DNA of 64,000 nucleotides, from the NCBI RefSeq assembly GCF_029051685.1, contig NZ_JAACFT010000030.1:1-64000 (forward strand). Reading direction: 5' to 3'. The translations under genes and the position numbers were made by a program. This stretch comes from Bradyrhizobium sp. CSA207 (GTDB lineage: Bacteria; Pseudomonadota; Alphaproteobacteria; Rhizobiales; Xanthobacteraceae). Below the pieces are notes generated by a model. It saw nothing but the letters and a program-made list of their open reading frames with translations, had not been told where the DNA came from and ran no database searches. Positions 24,739 through 34,136 of this stretch are shown piece by piece (the first letter of the stretch is position 1; the number at the start of each line of letters is the position of its first letter).

Positions 24739-25716
24739 TCACACCACATCATCCGGCGCCAGCGCGCAGCCATTGTCGGGATGCGCCTCGACCTGAAGTG
24801 TGGTGTGGCCGATGCGGAACGAGGCCTTCAGCAGCTGCGCGGTCTCCATCAGGAACGCGTCGCCGGTGGCACCGGCCGGCATGACGAGATGGCAGGTCAG
24901 CGCCGTCTCTGTGGTCGAGATTGGCCAGACGTGGAGATCGTGGATCCCGGCGACGCCGGGCCGCGCCAGCAGAAACGCCCGGATCGCGGTGAGGTCGGTG
25001 CCCTTTGGCGCTGCCGCCATCGACATAGCGATGGAGCCGCGCAGCAGGCTGGTGGTGCTCCAGAGGATAGTGGCGCAGATGACGAGGCTGGTGACGGGAT
25101 CGAGCCAGAGCCAGCCGGTCCAGATGATCAGCGCCGCCGAGACCACGACGCCGAGCGAGACCGCGGCGTCGGCCGCCATGTGCAGGTAGGCGCCCTCGAT
25201 GTTGATGTCGTCCTTGCGACCGCGCGCGAACAGAAGGGCGGTGAAGCCGTTGACGAGGATGCCGATGCCGGCGACCACCATCACGGTGACGCCGGCGACC
25301 GGCTCCGGCTCGCGCAGGCGCAATATCGCCTCCCAGCCGATCGCGCCCGTGGCGACCAGCAGGAACATCGCGTTGGCAAGCGCCGCCAGGATGGTGGAAG
25401 CCCGAAGGCCATAGGTGAAACGGCCGCTCGGCGCGCGCCGGGCCGCGATCGATGCGCCCCAGGCCACGATCAGGCCGAGCACGTCGCTGAGGTTATGGCC
25501 GGCATCGGCCAGCAGCGCAGTGGAGTTGCCGATATATCCGTAGACCGCCTCGGCCACGACCAGTGCGGTGTTGAGCGAAATGCCGATCGCAAACGCCGTG
25601 CCGAAATTGGCGGGCGCGTGGACATGCCCATGACCATGACCATGGCTGTGGTCGTGACCGTGCGCGTGGCCACGGTGATCATCGTGGTGGTGACCGTGAT
25701 GGTCATGCCCGCCCAA
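24739..25716 (-). CDS. Cation diffusion facilitator (CDF) metal exporter
   Basis: A 325-residue CDF transporter that exports divalent metals (Zn, Co, Ni or Cd) by proton antiport. The N-terminus is His/Asp-rich (HDHHGHHHDDH and HGHDHSHGHGHGHVH), followed by six membrane helices. Metal-site signatures are LLADAGHNLSDVLGL (helix II) and HMAADAAVSLGVV (helix V). The C-terminal cytoplasmic domain contains the IHDLHVWPI segment. I start it at a TTG (25716) because GGGGAG lies upstream and it begins one base after the czcA stop. A longer ATG frame overlaps czcA. It is the last gene of the metal-efflux operon. Confidence 0.9.
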   Translation of the reverse strand: MGGHDHHGHHHDDHRGHAHGHDHSHGHGHGHVHAPANFGTAFAIGISLNTALVVAEAVYGYIGNSTALLADAGHNLSDVLGLIVAWGASIAARRAPSGRFTYGLRASTILAALANAMFLLVATGAIGWEAILRLREPEPVAGVTVMVVAGIGILVNGFTALLFARGRKDDINIEGAYLHMAADAAVSLGVVVSAALIIWTGWLWLDPVTSLVICATILWSTTSLLRGSIAMSMAAAPKGTDLTAIRAFLLARPGVAGIHDLHVWPISTTETALTCHLVMPAGATGDAFLMETAQLLKASFRIGHTTLQVEAHPDNGCALAPDDVV

Positions 25717-25717
25717 T

Positions 25718-28700
25718 CTATCGCTCCCCGGAGGTCGCCAAATCAGGCGCCATTGTAGGCGTTTCGTTCGCTCCGTCACGCCGGAACAGCACATAGAGCG
25801 CCGGTAGCACCAACAGCGTCAGCACGGTCGAGGAGATGATGCCGCCGATCACGACGGTGGCCAGCGGCCGCTGCACCTCCGCGCCGGCGCCGGTGGCGAG
25901 CGCCATCGGCACGAAGCCGAGGGAGGCGACCAGTGCGGTCATCAGGACGGGGCGCAGGCGCGTCAGCGCACCCTCGCGCACGGCCTCCGCAATGGGTCGT
26001 CCCTCGCTGCGCGGCCGCTCGATGAAGGCGATGATGACGAGCCCGTTGAGCACAGCCATCCCTGACAGCGCGATGAAGCCGACACCGGCGCTGATCGACA
26101 GCGGGATGCCGCGCAGCAGCAGCGCCGCGACCCCGCCGGTCAGTGCCAGCGGCACGCCGGAGAACACCAGCAGCGCGTCCGCCACCGATCCCATGCTCAT
26201 GAACAGCAGCAGGAACACCAGCAGCAGCGCCACCGGCACCACGATCGTCAGCCGCTTGGTTGCGGACACCAGTTGCTCGAACTGTCCGCCCCAGCCGATC
26301 CAGTAGCCCGGCGGCAGCTTGACCTTCTCTGCGACAGTTTCCTGGGCCTCGGCGACGAAGGAGCGCAGGTCGCGTCCGCGGACGTTGGCCATCACCACCA
26401 CCCGCCGCTTGCCGTTCTCGCGGCTGATCTGGTTGGGGCCGGGCGCGATCTCGATCGCCGCGACGGAGGACAATGGGACGTAGCGCAGGCCTGTACTCGC
26501 GGTCCCCGGCCATGCCGTCTTGGTGACGGCCGCCGTGTCCTCGCCCAGCGGCAGCGGGATCGGTATCGACTTGATGGCATCCGGATCGGCGCGCAGGTTT
26601 TCCGGCAGGCGCACCACGATGTCGAAGCGGCGATCGCCCTCGAACAATTTTCCGACCGGTTTTCCCCCGATTGCGATCTCGACGAGGTTTTGAACCTCGC
26701 CGACGCTTAGGCCGTAACGCGACAGCGCCTGGCGGTCGAGCTTCACCGTGAGGATCGGCAGGCCGGTAATCTGCTCCGTCTTGACGTCAGCGGCGCCTTC
26801 GATGCCGCGAACCACGCCGTGGACCTGCTGGGCGATGCCCGCGAGTACGTCGAGGTCATCGCCGAAGATCTTGACGCCGACGTCGCTCCTGATGCCTGCG
26901 ATGAGCTCGTTGAACCGCATCTGGATCGGCTGGGTCATGCCATAGGCCGTGCCGGGCAGGGTGTTGGCGGCACGTTCGAGTTCGGCGACCACTTCATCCT
27001 TAGGCTTCGCAGGATCCGGCCATTCCTCGCGCGGCTTCAGCGTGACATAGGTGTCGGCCACGTTGGGCGGCATCGGGTCGTTGGCGATCTCGGCGGTCCC
27101 GACCTTGGAGAAGATGGTCGCCACCTCCGGAACCTGCTTGATTGCCTTCTCCAGCCGAAGTTGCATGTCGACGCTCTGGCTGAGGCTGGTGCCGGGAATC
27201 CGTATGGTCTCGATGGTGATGTCGCCTTCGTCGAGGCTCGCGATGAATTCGCCGCCCATGCGCGTTGCGGCGAACAGGCTCCCGGCGACGATCAGGACGG
27301 CGCCAAGTGCGACGCTGCCGCGGTTGCGGATGGCACCGTCGAGCAAGGGAACGTAGAGCCGCTTGGCGGCGCGCATGAAGATGTTCTCCGTCTCCGAGAC
27401 CTTGCCGGTGACGAGGATCGCGATGGCGGCTGGAACGAACGTGATCGATAGCAGCGCTGCGCCGCCGAGTGCCATCAGCACGGTGAGCGCCATCGGCGTG
27501 AACATCTTGCCCTCGGTGCCGGTCAGGGTCAGGACGGGCAGGTAGACCACGGCGATGATGAGCGTGCCGAACAGGCTCGGCTTGATGACCTCGTTGCTCC
27601 CGGCACGGATCGTCTGCATCCGTTCTTCCAGCGTGAGCAGCCGCCCGCGCTGGTGCTGCTCGGCAGCAAGCAGCCGCAGGCAGTTTTCCACGATAATGAC
27701 GGCGCCGTCGACGATGATGCCGAAATCGATCGCCCCCAGGCTCATCAAATTGGCGCTGACCTTGCTCTCGACCATGCTCGAGATCGTGAATAGCATGGAG
27801 AGGGGAATGACGCAGGCTGTGATCAGCGCGGCGCGGATGTTGCCGAGGATCAGGAACAGCACCGCGATCACCAGCGCTGCGCCCTCGACGAGATTCTTCT
27901 CGACGGTCTGGATGGTCGCTTCGACCAGATGCGTGCGGTCGTAGACCGCGCGCGCGATCACGCCCTCGGGGAGCGATTTCGCGATCTCCTTGAGCCTTGC
28001 GGCCACGCGCTGGGCCACGCTGCGGCTGTTCTCGCCGATCAGCAGCATGGCGGTGCCGAGCACGGTCTCCTTGCCGTTCGCCGACGCCGCGCCCGTGCGC
28101 AGGTCCTGGCCTTCCTGCACGTCGGCGACATCGCGGACGCGCACCGGCACGCCGCCGCGCGAACCGATCACGATGTCCCTGATGTCCGCAATATTGGCGA
28201 CCTGCCCGGGGACGCGGACGAGATATTGCTCGCCGTTGCGCTCGATATAGCCGGCGCCGACATTGGCGTTGTTGGCGGCGAGCGCCGTCATGATGTCGCG
28301 GAAGCCGAGGCGATAGGCCATCAGCCGGCCCGGGATCGGCAGCACGTGGAACTGCCGCTCATAGCCGCCGATCGAATTGACCTCGATCACGCCGGGAACG
28401 GTGCGGAGCTGCGGCTTGATGATCCAGTCCTGGATGGTCCGCAGTTCGGTCGGGGTGAAATCGGCGCCGGTCGCCGATTTCGCGCCGGGCTGGGTTTCGA
28501 CGGAATAGACGTAGATCTCGCCGAGGCCGGTCGAGATCGGCCCCATCGCGACCTCGGTGCCGGCCGGCAATTGGTCGCGGGCTTGCTGGATGCGTTCATT
28601 GACGAGCTGGCGCGCGAAATAGATGTCGGTGCCGTCCTGGAATACGACGGTGACCTGGCTCAGGCCATAGCGCGAGATCGAGCGCGTGTAGTCGAGCTTC

Positions 28701-28930
28701 GGCAAGCCTCCCATCACAGTCTCGATTGGGAAGGTGATGCGCTGCTCGGCTTCGAGCGGCGACAGGCCGGGTGCGCGGGTGTTGATCTGGACCTGGACGT
28801 TGGTGACGTCGGGTACGGCGTCGATCGGCAGGCGCGTGAAATTCCAGGCGCCGAAGGCGCCGGCTGCGAGCGCGAAGAGGACGACGAGCCATCGTTGACG
28901 AATGGACGCGGCGAGGATGCGCTCAATCAT
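25718..28930 (-). CDS. czcA: Heavy-metal efflux RND transporter, CzcA type
   Basis: A 1070-residue inner-membrane RND pump driven by protons. It has 12 membrane helices and two large periplasmic loops. The transmembrane helix 4 signature reads DFGIIVDGAVIIVEN, the pattern assigned to Zn/Co/Cd-type (HME1) pumps rather than Cu/Ag pumps. The N-terminal MIERILAASIRQRWLVVLFALAAG and PDVTNVQVQINT are also typical. ATG 28930 overlaps the czcB stop by eight bases. The exact metals are inferred from the motif only. Confidence 0.93.
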   Translation of the reverse strand: MIERILAASIRQRWLVVLFALAAGAFGAWNFTRLPIDAVPDVTNVQVQINTRAPGLSPLEAEQRITFPIETVMGGLPKLDYTRSISRYGLSQVTVVFQDGTDIYFARQLVNERIQQARDQLPAGTEVAMGPISTGLGEIYVYSVETQPGAKSATGADFTPTELRTIQDWIIKPQLRTVPGVIEVNSIGGYERQFHVLPIPGRLMAYRLGFRDIMTALAANNANVGAGYIERNGEQYLVRVPGQVANIADIRDIVIGSRGGVPVRVRDVADVQEGQDLRTGAASANGKETVLGTAMLLIGENSRSVAQRVAARLKEIAKSLPEGVIARAVYDRTHLVEATIQTVEKNLVEGAALVIAVLFLILGNIRAALITACVIPLSMLFTISSMVESKVSANLMSLGAIDFGIIVDGAVIIVENCLRLLAAEQHQRGRLLTLEERMQTIRAGSNEVIKPSLFGTLIIAVVYLPVLTLTGTEGKMFTPMALTVLMALGGAALLSITFVPAAIAILVTGKVSETENIFMRAAKRLYVPLLDGAIRNRGSVALGAVLIVAGSLFAATRMGGEFIASLDEGDITIETIRIPGTSLSQSVDMQLRLEKAIKQVPEVATIFSKVGTAEIANDPMPPNVADTYVTLKPREEWPDPAKPKDEVVAELERAANTLPGTAYGMTQPIQMRFNELIAGIRSDVGVKIFGDDLDVLAGIAQQVHGVVRGIEGAADVKTEQITGLPILTVKLDRQALSRYGLSVGEVQNLVEIAIGGKPVGKLFEGDRRFDIVVRLPENLRADPDAIKSIPIPLPLGEDTAAVTKTAWPGTASTGLRYVPLSSVAAIEIAPGPNQISRENGKRRVVVMANVRGRDLRSFVAEAQETVAEKVKLPPGYWIGWGGQFEQLVSATKRLTIVVPVALLLVFLLLFMSMGSVADALLVFSGVPLALTGGVAALLLRGIPLSISAGVGFIALSGMAVLNGLVIIAFIERPRSEGRPIAEAVREGALTRLRPVLMTALVASLGFVPMALATGAGAEVQRPLATVVIGGIISSTVLTLLVLPALYVLFRRDGANETPTMAPDLATSGER

Positions 28931-29900
28931 GATCGGCGTCTCCCTTGCCCATCTCCGCCTTGACCACAAAACTGTTCTCGGCGACGTAGCGCTCGCCGGC
29001 CGAAAGCCCTGCACGGATCTCCACGAATTTCGGGTCGGAATCGCCGAGCTCAACCGGACGCGCCTCGATCTTGTCGCCGTCCTCGCGGACGAACACGATG
29101 GTCCTGTTCTCCAGCGTCTGGATCGCGCTCTTGCGGACGGCAACGGCAACGTCGCGTGCGGCCAGGATCAGCCGCGCCGTGACGAACAGGCCGGGACGGA
29201 GCCGGCCATCCGGGTTGGGCAGCACGACGCGGGCGAGCGCGGTCTGGGTCTCGCTGGCGCCGATCGGCGCCATATAGGAGATCGCGGCCTTGATCTCGCC
29301 GCCGCCGTCGTCGGGGTCGATCAGCACCTCGTCGCCAAGGCGAACCCGCCTGAGATCCTGGCGATAGATCGAGAGGTCGACCCAGATGCTGGAGAGATCG
29401 GCGACGACGAAGGCCGGCTTCTGCTCGGAGGCATATTCGCCGAGCGAGATCTGCCGTTCGATGATGGTGCCGCCGATCGGCGCCTTGAGCTCGTAGACCG
29501 TGAGGCTCTGGTTGCTCTCGATGGAGGCCAGCAAATCGTCCTTGCCGACCTTGTCGCCGATCCGCTTCAGGATCGATTTGACGATGCCCGGAAAGCGCGG
29601 CGTCACCTGCACCACCGCTTCCTGGTTGGCGCGCAAGATGCCGTTGAAGGCGAGCGTGTCGGTCAGCGTGGCGCTCGCGGCCTCCGCCAGCGTCGCGCCC
29701 GCGGCGGCAAGCTTGACGTCGGAGATGCGGATGCGATCGGCGCCGTGCTCGTCCTGCTCGACATGCTCGTTCGGCTTCTCCGGCTTGCTGTCCGCGGCGT
29801 GTTCAGTTGGCGCAACGCAGGCCGGCGCCAACATCGCATAGCCATAGGCGCCGAGCGCGGCCGTGACGATTCCCACGAGGATGGTGGAGGATGTCTTCAT
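28923..29900 (-). CDS. czcB: Efflux RND periplasmic adaptor subunit, CzcB type
   Basis: A 325-residue membrane-fusion protein that joins the RND pump to the outer-membrane channel. It has an N-terminal signal/lipoprotein-like segment (MKTSSTILVGIVTAALGAYG, with a Cys near residue 28), a linker with scattered His and acidic residues, then barrel-sandwich and beta-barrel domains (FPGIVKSILKRIGDKVGKDD; LRPGLFVTARLIL). It is shorter than many CzcB proteins and lacks their long His-rich N-terminal domain. Its start overlaps the czcC stop (ATGA). Confidence 0.9.
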   Translation of the reverse strand: MKTSSTILVGIVTAALGAYGYAMLAPACVAPTEHAADSKPEKPNEHVEQDEHGADRIRISDVKLAAAGATLAEAASATLTDTLAFNGILRANQEAVVQVTPRFPGIVKSILKRIGDKVGKDDLLASIESNQSLTVYELKAPIGGTIIERQISLGEYASEQKPAFVVADLSSIWVDLSIYRQDLRRVRLGDEVLIDPDDGGGEIKAAISYMAPIGASETQTALARVVLPNPDGRLRPGLFVTARLILAARDVAVAVRKSAIQTLENRTIVFVREDGDKIEARPVELGDSDPKFVEIRAGLSAGERYVAENSFVVKAEMGKGDADHD

Positions 29901-31174
29901 CGTGCGCCCTCCCGGGCGAGCGAGAACGGATTGCCGACCAGGCCCTCGATGGTGGCAACGCCCGCGTGGAAATTCTGCAGCGCCTCCTGCTCGCGCAATC
30001 GCGCCTGCGCGACGCTGGCCTGGGCGTCGAGCACTTCGAGCAGGGTGAAGCGGCCCTGGCCGTAGCCCTGCGAGATCGCCTCGGCCGCCTCGACGGCCTT
30101 CGGAATCGCGGTCTCGCGCAGCACGGCGAGCTCGCGTAGCGAGCCCTGGACCGAGTCGTAGGCGCGGCCGGCGATCACGACCAGCGTGTTGCGGTTGGCT
30201 TCGCGCTCGGCCTTGGTCTTGGCCAGGCCTTCCTGCGCCGAGAGGATGTTGCCCTGGTTCTGGTCGAACACGGGGATCGGCACCGAGACGGTGAGGCGCA
30301 CCGCATCGTCATTGGTCTCGTTGAAGTGGCGCCAGCCGGCAGCGATCCGGACGTCGGGATAGGGCTTGAGCCGCGCCAGCAGCAGCTCGGCATTGCGCTG
30401 GGCATAAACGGCGGTCCAGCGCGCCAGCTGCGGATTGGCATCGATGGCGGCGACCACCGACTGGAACGCAGGCGGTCGCCCGGTGGTGTCGTCGAGCCGG
30501 CCGGAGACCTCGGTGAATTTCGGTGTCGGATCGCCCATCAGCACCGCAAGCTCGCGCCGGGCACTGGCGAGCGTCGCCTTGAAGCGCTCGCGATCGCCTT
30601 TCACCAGGGCTGACGCCACTTCGGCGCGGCCGGTTTCGGCCGGCGAGGAGGCGCCGGCCTCGACGCGGCGCCGCAGCAGCGGCGTCAGGCGGTCGATGGC
30701 GACAATCTGCTCGTCGAGGATCTGGATGCGGCGCTGCGCGCCGAGCACGCTCAGGAAGGCGATCGCGGTCTCCGACAGCAGCTCGAGCCTGACAGCCTTG
30801 CGCTGGATCGCCGCGACCTCGGTTCCAGCCTCGCCTGCGGCGATCCGCGCCTCGCGCTTGCCGAACAGCTCGAACGCCTGGCTGATCTGGAGCGTGGTCT
30901 CGGCCGATTTGGTGCCGCGATAGGTGCCGGAGCCGAGCGAGTTGTCCTGTTCGTAGGACAGCTCCGGATTGAGGAGTGCGCCCGCCTGGATGCGCTGGCC
31001 CGTGGCGATGCCGACATCGCGCTCGGCCGCGGTCAGGCGCGGGCTTGCGGCCAGCGCCCGCGACAGCGCGCTTCGCATCGTCAAAGTCTGGGCGTGCGAC
31101 GGTGCAAGCGCCAGCCCGGCAATCAGACACGCCACCGCGCACGCCAGGCGCGCGGCCATTCCCCTGCAAAACAT
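29897..31174 (-). CDS. czcC: Outer-membrane efflux channel, TolC/CzcC family
   Basis: A 425-residue outer-membrane factor of the tripartite CzcCBA pump. The signal peptide (residues about 7-28, ending PSHAQ) is followed by two repeats of the OEP helical-barrel domain (MRSALSRALAASPRLTAAE and the second half around VAAIDANPQLARW). ATG 31174 or the ATG five codons later (MAARLACAV, AGGGGA just upstream) could be the start. It is first in the czcCBA-CDF transcription unit. Confidence 0.9.
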   Translation of the reverse strand: MFCRGMAARLACAVACLIAGLALAPSHAQTLTMRSALSRALAASPRLTAAERDVGIATGQRIQAGALLNPELSYEQDNSLGSGTYRGTKSAETTLQISQAFELFGKREARIAAGEAGTEVAAIQRKAVRLELLSETAIAFLSVLGAQRRIQILDEQIVAIDRLTPLLRRRVEAGASSPAETGRAEVASALVKGDRERFKATLASARRELAVLMGDPTPKFTEVSGRLDDTTGRPPAFQSVVAAIDANPQLARWTAVYAQRNAELLLARLKPYPDVRIAAGWRHFNETNDDAVRLTVSVPIPVFDQNQGNILSAQEGLAKTKAEREANRNTLVVIAGRAYDSVQGSLRELAVLRETAIPKAVEAAEAISQGYGQGRFTLLEVLDAQASVAQARLREQEALQNFHAGVATIEGLVGNPFSLAREGAR

Positions 31175-31228
31175 GAAATCGACCTGTGAAGGATGAACCT
31201 AATGGGCGCGAGCGCCCGACCAATCCGT

Positions 31229-31588
31229 TCAGGCAATATGCTTGGGAGGCGGGGAGTCGGTATCGGGGACGATGCCCGCGAGCCGGGCTGCACATTGCGG
31301 GACTGACGCGGACACGAGCTCGATCGATGCGGCTGATGGCACCGGCTGCGCTACCGTCACCGAGAAGCAGCCATGGCAATGATGGCCGCCCACCGCCTTG
31401 TCATCAGCGTGGCCCGAGCTGTCGAGCACCGCGGCGATCTCCGCACCGCCGGCGGGCGCGGTGACGTCGATGTCGTGCAGGCCGTGCAGCGCGCCCGTCA
31501 GCAAATAGACCGCCGCGATCAGCACAGCGAGCAGCCCGCGCCAGGTGCGCAGATGGCTTGATCGATTGGCTCGGCGGATCTCAGTCAC
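31229..31588 (-). CDS. Small membrane-anchored His/Cys-containing protein upstream of czcCBA
   Basis: A 119-residue protein with one membrane or signal segment (LLAVLIAAVYLLTGALHG, about residues 19-37) and a periplasmic tail containing HADDKAVGGHHCHGCFSV, a plausible metal-binding site (four His, two Cys). I do not recognise a named family. Its position immediately before czcC (54-base gap) suggests it belongs to the efflux operon as a metal-binding accessory or sensor. That role is inference. Confidence 0.7.
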   Translation of the reverse strand: MTEIRRANRSSHLRTWRGLLAVLIAAVYLLTGALHGLHDIDVTAPAGGAEIAAVLDSSGHADDKAVGGHHCHGCFSVTVAQPVPSAASIELVSASVPQCAARLAGIVPDTDSPPPKHIA

Positions 31589-31707
31589 GGTCTCACTCTG
31601 GTTCCCGGTCCGGCTGCGGTAGCATGGCGGCCGCGACAGTGTCGACCCGCAACATTGTTACGTGCGGGGAACTTGATGTCGCATCGCGTCTTGCATTCGC
31701 GCGGGCG

Positions 31708-32958
31708 CTACGCCTTCTCCTCCCAGATCATCGCGAGGTGCACGATGGTCTGCACCGCCTTCTCCATGTCCTGCCGACTGACCCATTCGAGGCGCGAGTG
31801 GAAGGCGTGCTCGCCTGCAAAGATGTTGGGGCAGGGCAGGCCCATGAAGGACAGGCGCGAACCGTCGGTGCCGCCGCGGATCGCGGTGCGCATCGGGCGG
31901 AGGCCGGCACGGCGGATCGCCTCGATGGCATATTCGAGGATGTGCGGGTGACGGTCGATCACCTGCTTCATGTTGCGGTACTGCTCCTTGACCTCGAACT
32001 TGTAGCTCGAGCGCGGATAATCCTTCATCACATCCTTGACGATGCCCTCGAGCAGGATCTCCTTCTCCTTCAACCCTTCCTCGGTGAAGTCGCGCACGAT
32101 GAAGGACAGCGTCGCCTGTTCCAGCGCGCCGTCGATGCCGATCGGATGCAGAAAGCCCTGCTTGCCTGATGTCGTTTCCGGCGAGCAGCCTTCCTTGGGC
32201 AGCCGCTCGACGATGGCGGCTGCGATCTTGATCGCATGCTCCATCTTGCCCTTGGCATAACCGGGATGGGCGCTGACGCCGTTGATGGTGATGGTGGCGC
32301 CATCGGCCGAGAAGGTCTCGTCCTCGACGCAGCCGGCGCTCTCGCCGTCCATGGTGTAGCCGAAGTCGGCGCCGAGCTTCTTCAGATCGACATTGTCGAC
32401 GCCGCGGCCGATCTCCTCGTCCGGCGTGAACAGGATCTTGATGGTGCCGTGCTTCACTTGCGGATTGTTGATGAAGAAGTGCGCGGCATCCATGATCTCG
32501 GCGACGCCGGCCTTATTGTCGGCCCCCAGCAGCGTGGTGCCGTCGGTGGTGATGATGTCATTGCCGATCTGGTTCTTCAGCGCGGGGTGCTCGGCGAAAC
32601 GGATCACCTGGCTGGAATCGCCCGGCAGGGTGATGTCGCCGCCGCGATAGTCCTTCACCACCTGCGGCTTGACGTCCTTGCCGGAGCAGTCGGGCGAGGT
32701 GTCCATGTGCGAGCAGAAGCAGATCACCGGCACCTTCTTGTCGGTGTTGGCCGGGATCGTTGCATAGACGTAGCCGTAGTCGTCGAGATGGGCATCCGCG
32801 ACGCCCATGGCCTTCAGCTCGGCGGCGAGCACGCGGCCGAGGTCTTTCTGCTTTTCGGTCGAGGGCGAGGCCGGGGATTCCGGATCGGACTGGGTGTCGA
32901 TGGTGACGTAGCGCAGGAAGCGCTCGGTCACGGTGTGCGAAAAGGTGAGGGAGGACAT
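31708..32958 (-). CDS. pepT: Peptidase T (tripeptide aminopeptidase)
   Basis: A 416-residue M20-family dizinc aminotripeptidase, cytoplasmic. Metal ligands lie in CFCSHMDTSPDCSG (His), LLGADNKAGVAEI (Asp), FTPDEEIGRG (Glu, preceded by the catalytic Glu) and NIFAGEHAFHSRLEW (His). IRGGTDGSRLSFMGLPCPN is the PepT-specific segment. Length matches the family. It is monocistronic, preceded by the HU gene on the same strand. Confidence 0.95.
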   Translation of the reverse strand: MSSLTFSHTVTERFLRYVTIDTQSDPESPASPSTEKQKDLGRVLAAELKAMGVADAHLDDYGYVYATIPANTDKKVPVICFCSHMDTSPDCSGKDVKPQVVKDYRGGDITLPGDSSQVIRFAEHPALKNQIGNDIITTDGTTLLGADNKAGVAEIMDAAHFFINNPQVKHGTIKILFTPDEEIGRGVDNVDLKKLGADFGYTMDGESAGCVEDETFSADGATITINGVSAHPGYAKGKMEHAIKIAAAIVERLPKEGCSPETTSGKQGFLHPIGIDGALEQATLSFIVRDFTEEGLKEKEILLEGIVKDVMKDYPRSSYKFEVKEQYRNMKQVIDRHPHILEYAIEAIRRAGLRPMRTAIRGGTDGSRLSFMGLPCPNIFAGEHAFHSRLEWVSRQDMEKAVQTIVHLAMIWEEKA

Positions 32959-33074
32959 TTCTGGTCAAACCACCGGGCCTGAGGGAAGCCACGCGATATA
33001 CCAGAAAAGCGTCATTCCGTGGACCGCGCTGATGCGGGCACGACGCTGGATCAGCCTTAACGAAGCGTAAGCGG

Positions 33075-33374
33075 CTAGATCGCCTCCTTGAGCTCCTTGA
33101 CCGGGCGGAACGAGACCTTCTTGCTGGCCTTGATGTGGATGGGCTCGCCGGTGGCGGGATTGCGGCCGGTGCGGGCGGCGCGCTTGCGGACCTGGAGGAT
33201 GCCGAGGCCGACGATGCGGACGCGGTCGCCCTTCTTCAAATGTTTTGCGATCAGGTCGACCATATCGGTCAGCACGGCCTCGGCGTGCTTCTTCGACAGA
33301 TCCTGGCTTTCCGCGATGTCCGCGGCGAGGTGCCTGAGGGTGATGGTGACGGGAGCGGCTGCCTTCTTCGCCAT
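33075..33374 (-). CDS. HU-family DNA-binding protein
   Basis: A 99-residue histone-like protein. The HU fold runs from about residue 10, with the DNA-binding arm signature GRNPATGEPIHIKASKKVSFRPVKELKEAI. It has a short basic N-terminal extension (MAKKAAAPVTITLRHL) relative to classic HU. It binds and bends DNA, probably as a dimer. ATG 33374 gives the family N-terminus; the frame runs upstream without homology. Confidence 0.92.
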   Translation of the reverse strand: MAKKAAAPVTITLRHLAADIAESQDLSKKHAEAVLTDMVDLIAKHLKKGDRVRIVGLGILQVRKRAARTGRNPATGEPIHIKASKKVSFRPVKELKEAI

Positions 33375-33581
33375 GCTGTCTGGCCTTCCTCGATGATCCA
33401 ACGGCAGGGCATCCCCGGAAAAGTCGAGCAACGTGAGGGGAACCTGCAAATATCCCGGCAGGCGTAGACGATTCGGGCGGAGGCTGACTACGTCCCGGAT
33501 GCGGCCGGACGCCGTCAACGGCCAAGCAGATGCGAAAGGCGTCGAGAAGTTCGTGCTAAGGCTATGAAGGGATTGCCAAAA

Positions 33582-33658
<77 letters not shown>

Positions 33659-33773
33659 GTGGTTCGCTGAAAGCGCGCGGAACGAGGGGGACTTAAAGGC
33701 GGGGCTTGGTGAAGTCAAGGACGTTGCGCTTGGCCTGCACGCCCCGGCTAAGTATTGCTCGGGAAAACGAAAA

Positions 33774-33791
33774 GGCCGCCCGGAGGCGGCC
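33774..33791 (-). terminator. Rho-independent terminator of the small exported-protein gene
   Basis: GGCCGCC-CGGA-GGCGGCC. On the minus strand it is followed by TTTTCGTTTT. It lies 25 bases after the stop of the gene at 33817-34020. Confidence 0.85.
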
Positions 33792-33816
33792 ATCGGGCGT
33801 CCCGGAATGGGGCCCG

Positions 33817-34020
33817 TTAGCGGATCTCCGACGTCCCCGCGCTGGTGACCACCACCGGTTTGCCGGCCTTGATCACGTGGGTGGACTGGGCGGTCTGGCT
33901 GTAATCGGCGTTGGTACGGGCTGCGATCCCGAAGCCGGCCACTGCGATGCCGGCCACAAGCGCCACCACCACGATCTTCATGTGGGTCCCACGATCAGCC
34001 GAATGAATTGAGTGGTTCAT
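33817..34020 (-). CDS. Small exported or membrane-anchored protein
   Basis: A 67-residue product with a hydrophobic N-terminal segment (MKIVVVALVAGIAVAGFGIA, residues 14-33) followed by a short polar tail ending VVVTSAGTSEIR. It is likely anchored or secreted. The start at ATG 34020 is supported by GGGAGG five bases upstream; ATG 33981, directly at the hydrophobic segment, is an alternative with weaker spacing. It has its own strong terminator, so it is probably expressed. Function is unknown. Confidence 0.7.
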   Translation of the reverse strand: MNHSIHSADRGTHMKIVVVALVAGIAVAGFGIAARTNADYSQTAQSTHVIKAGKPVVVTSAGTSEIR

Positions 34021-34136
34021 CTGAGCCTCCCGACGGACTTTGCCGTCGCCTGTTGGCTCTTGTCTTAAGGACTGTCTGTTTCCGGATGGTTTCGCGGGTT
34101 CCGCAAAATGGTTTCATCTGGCTGGTTTCGACCGGC

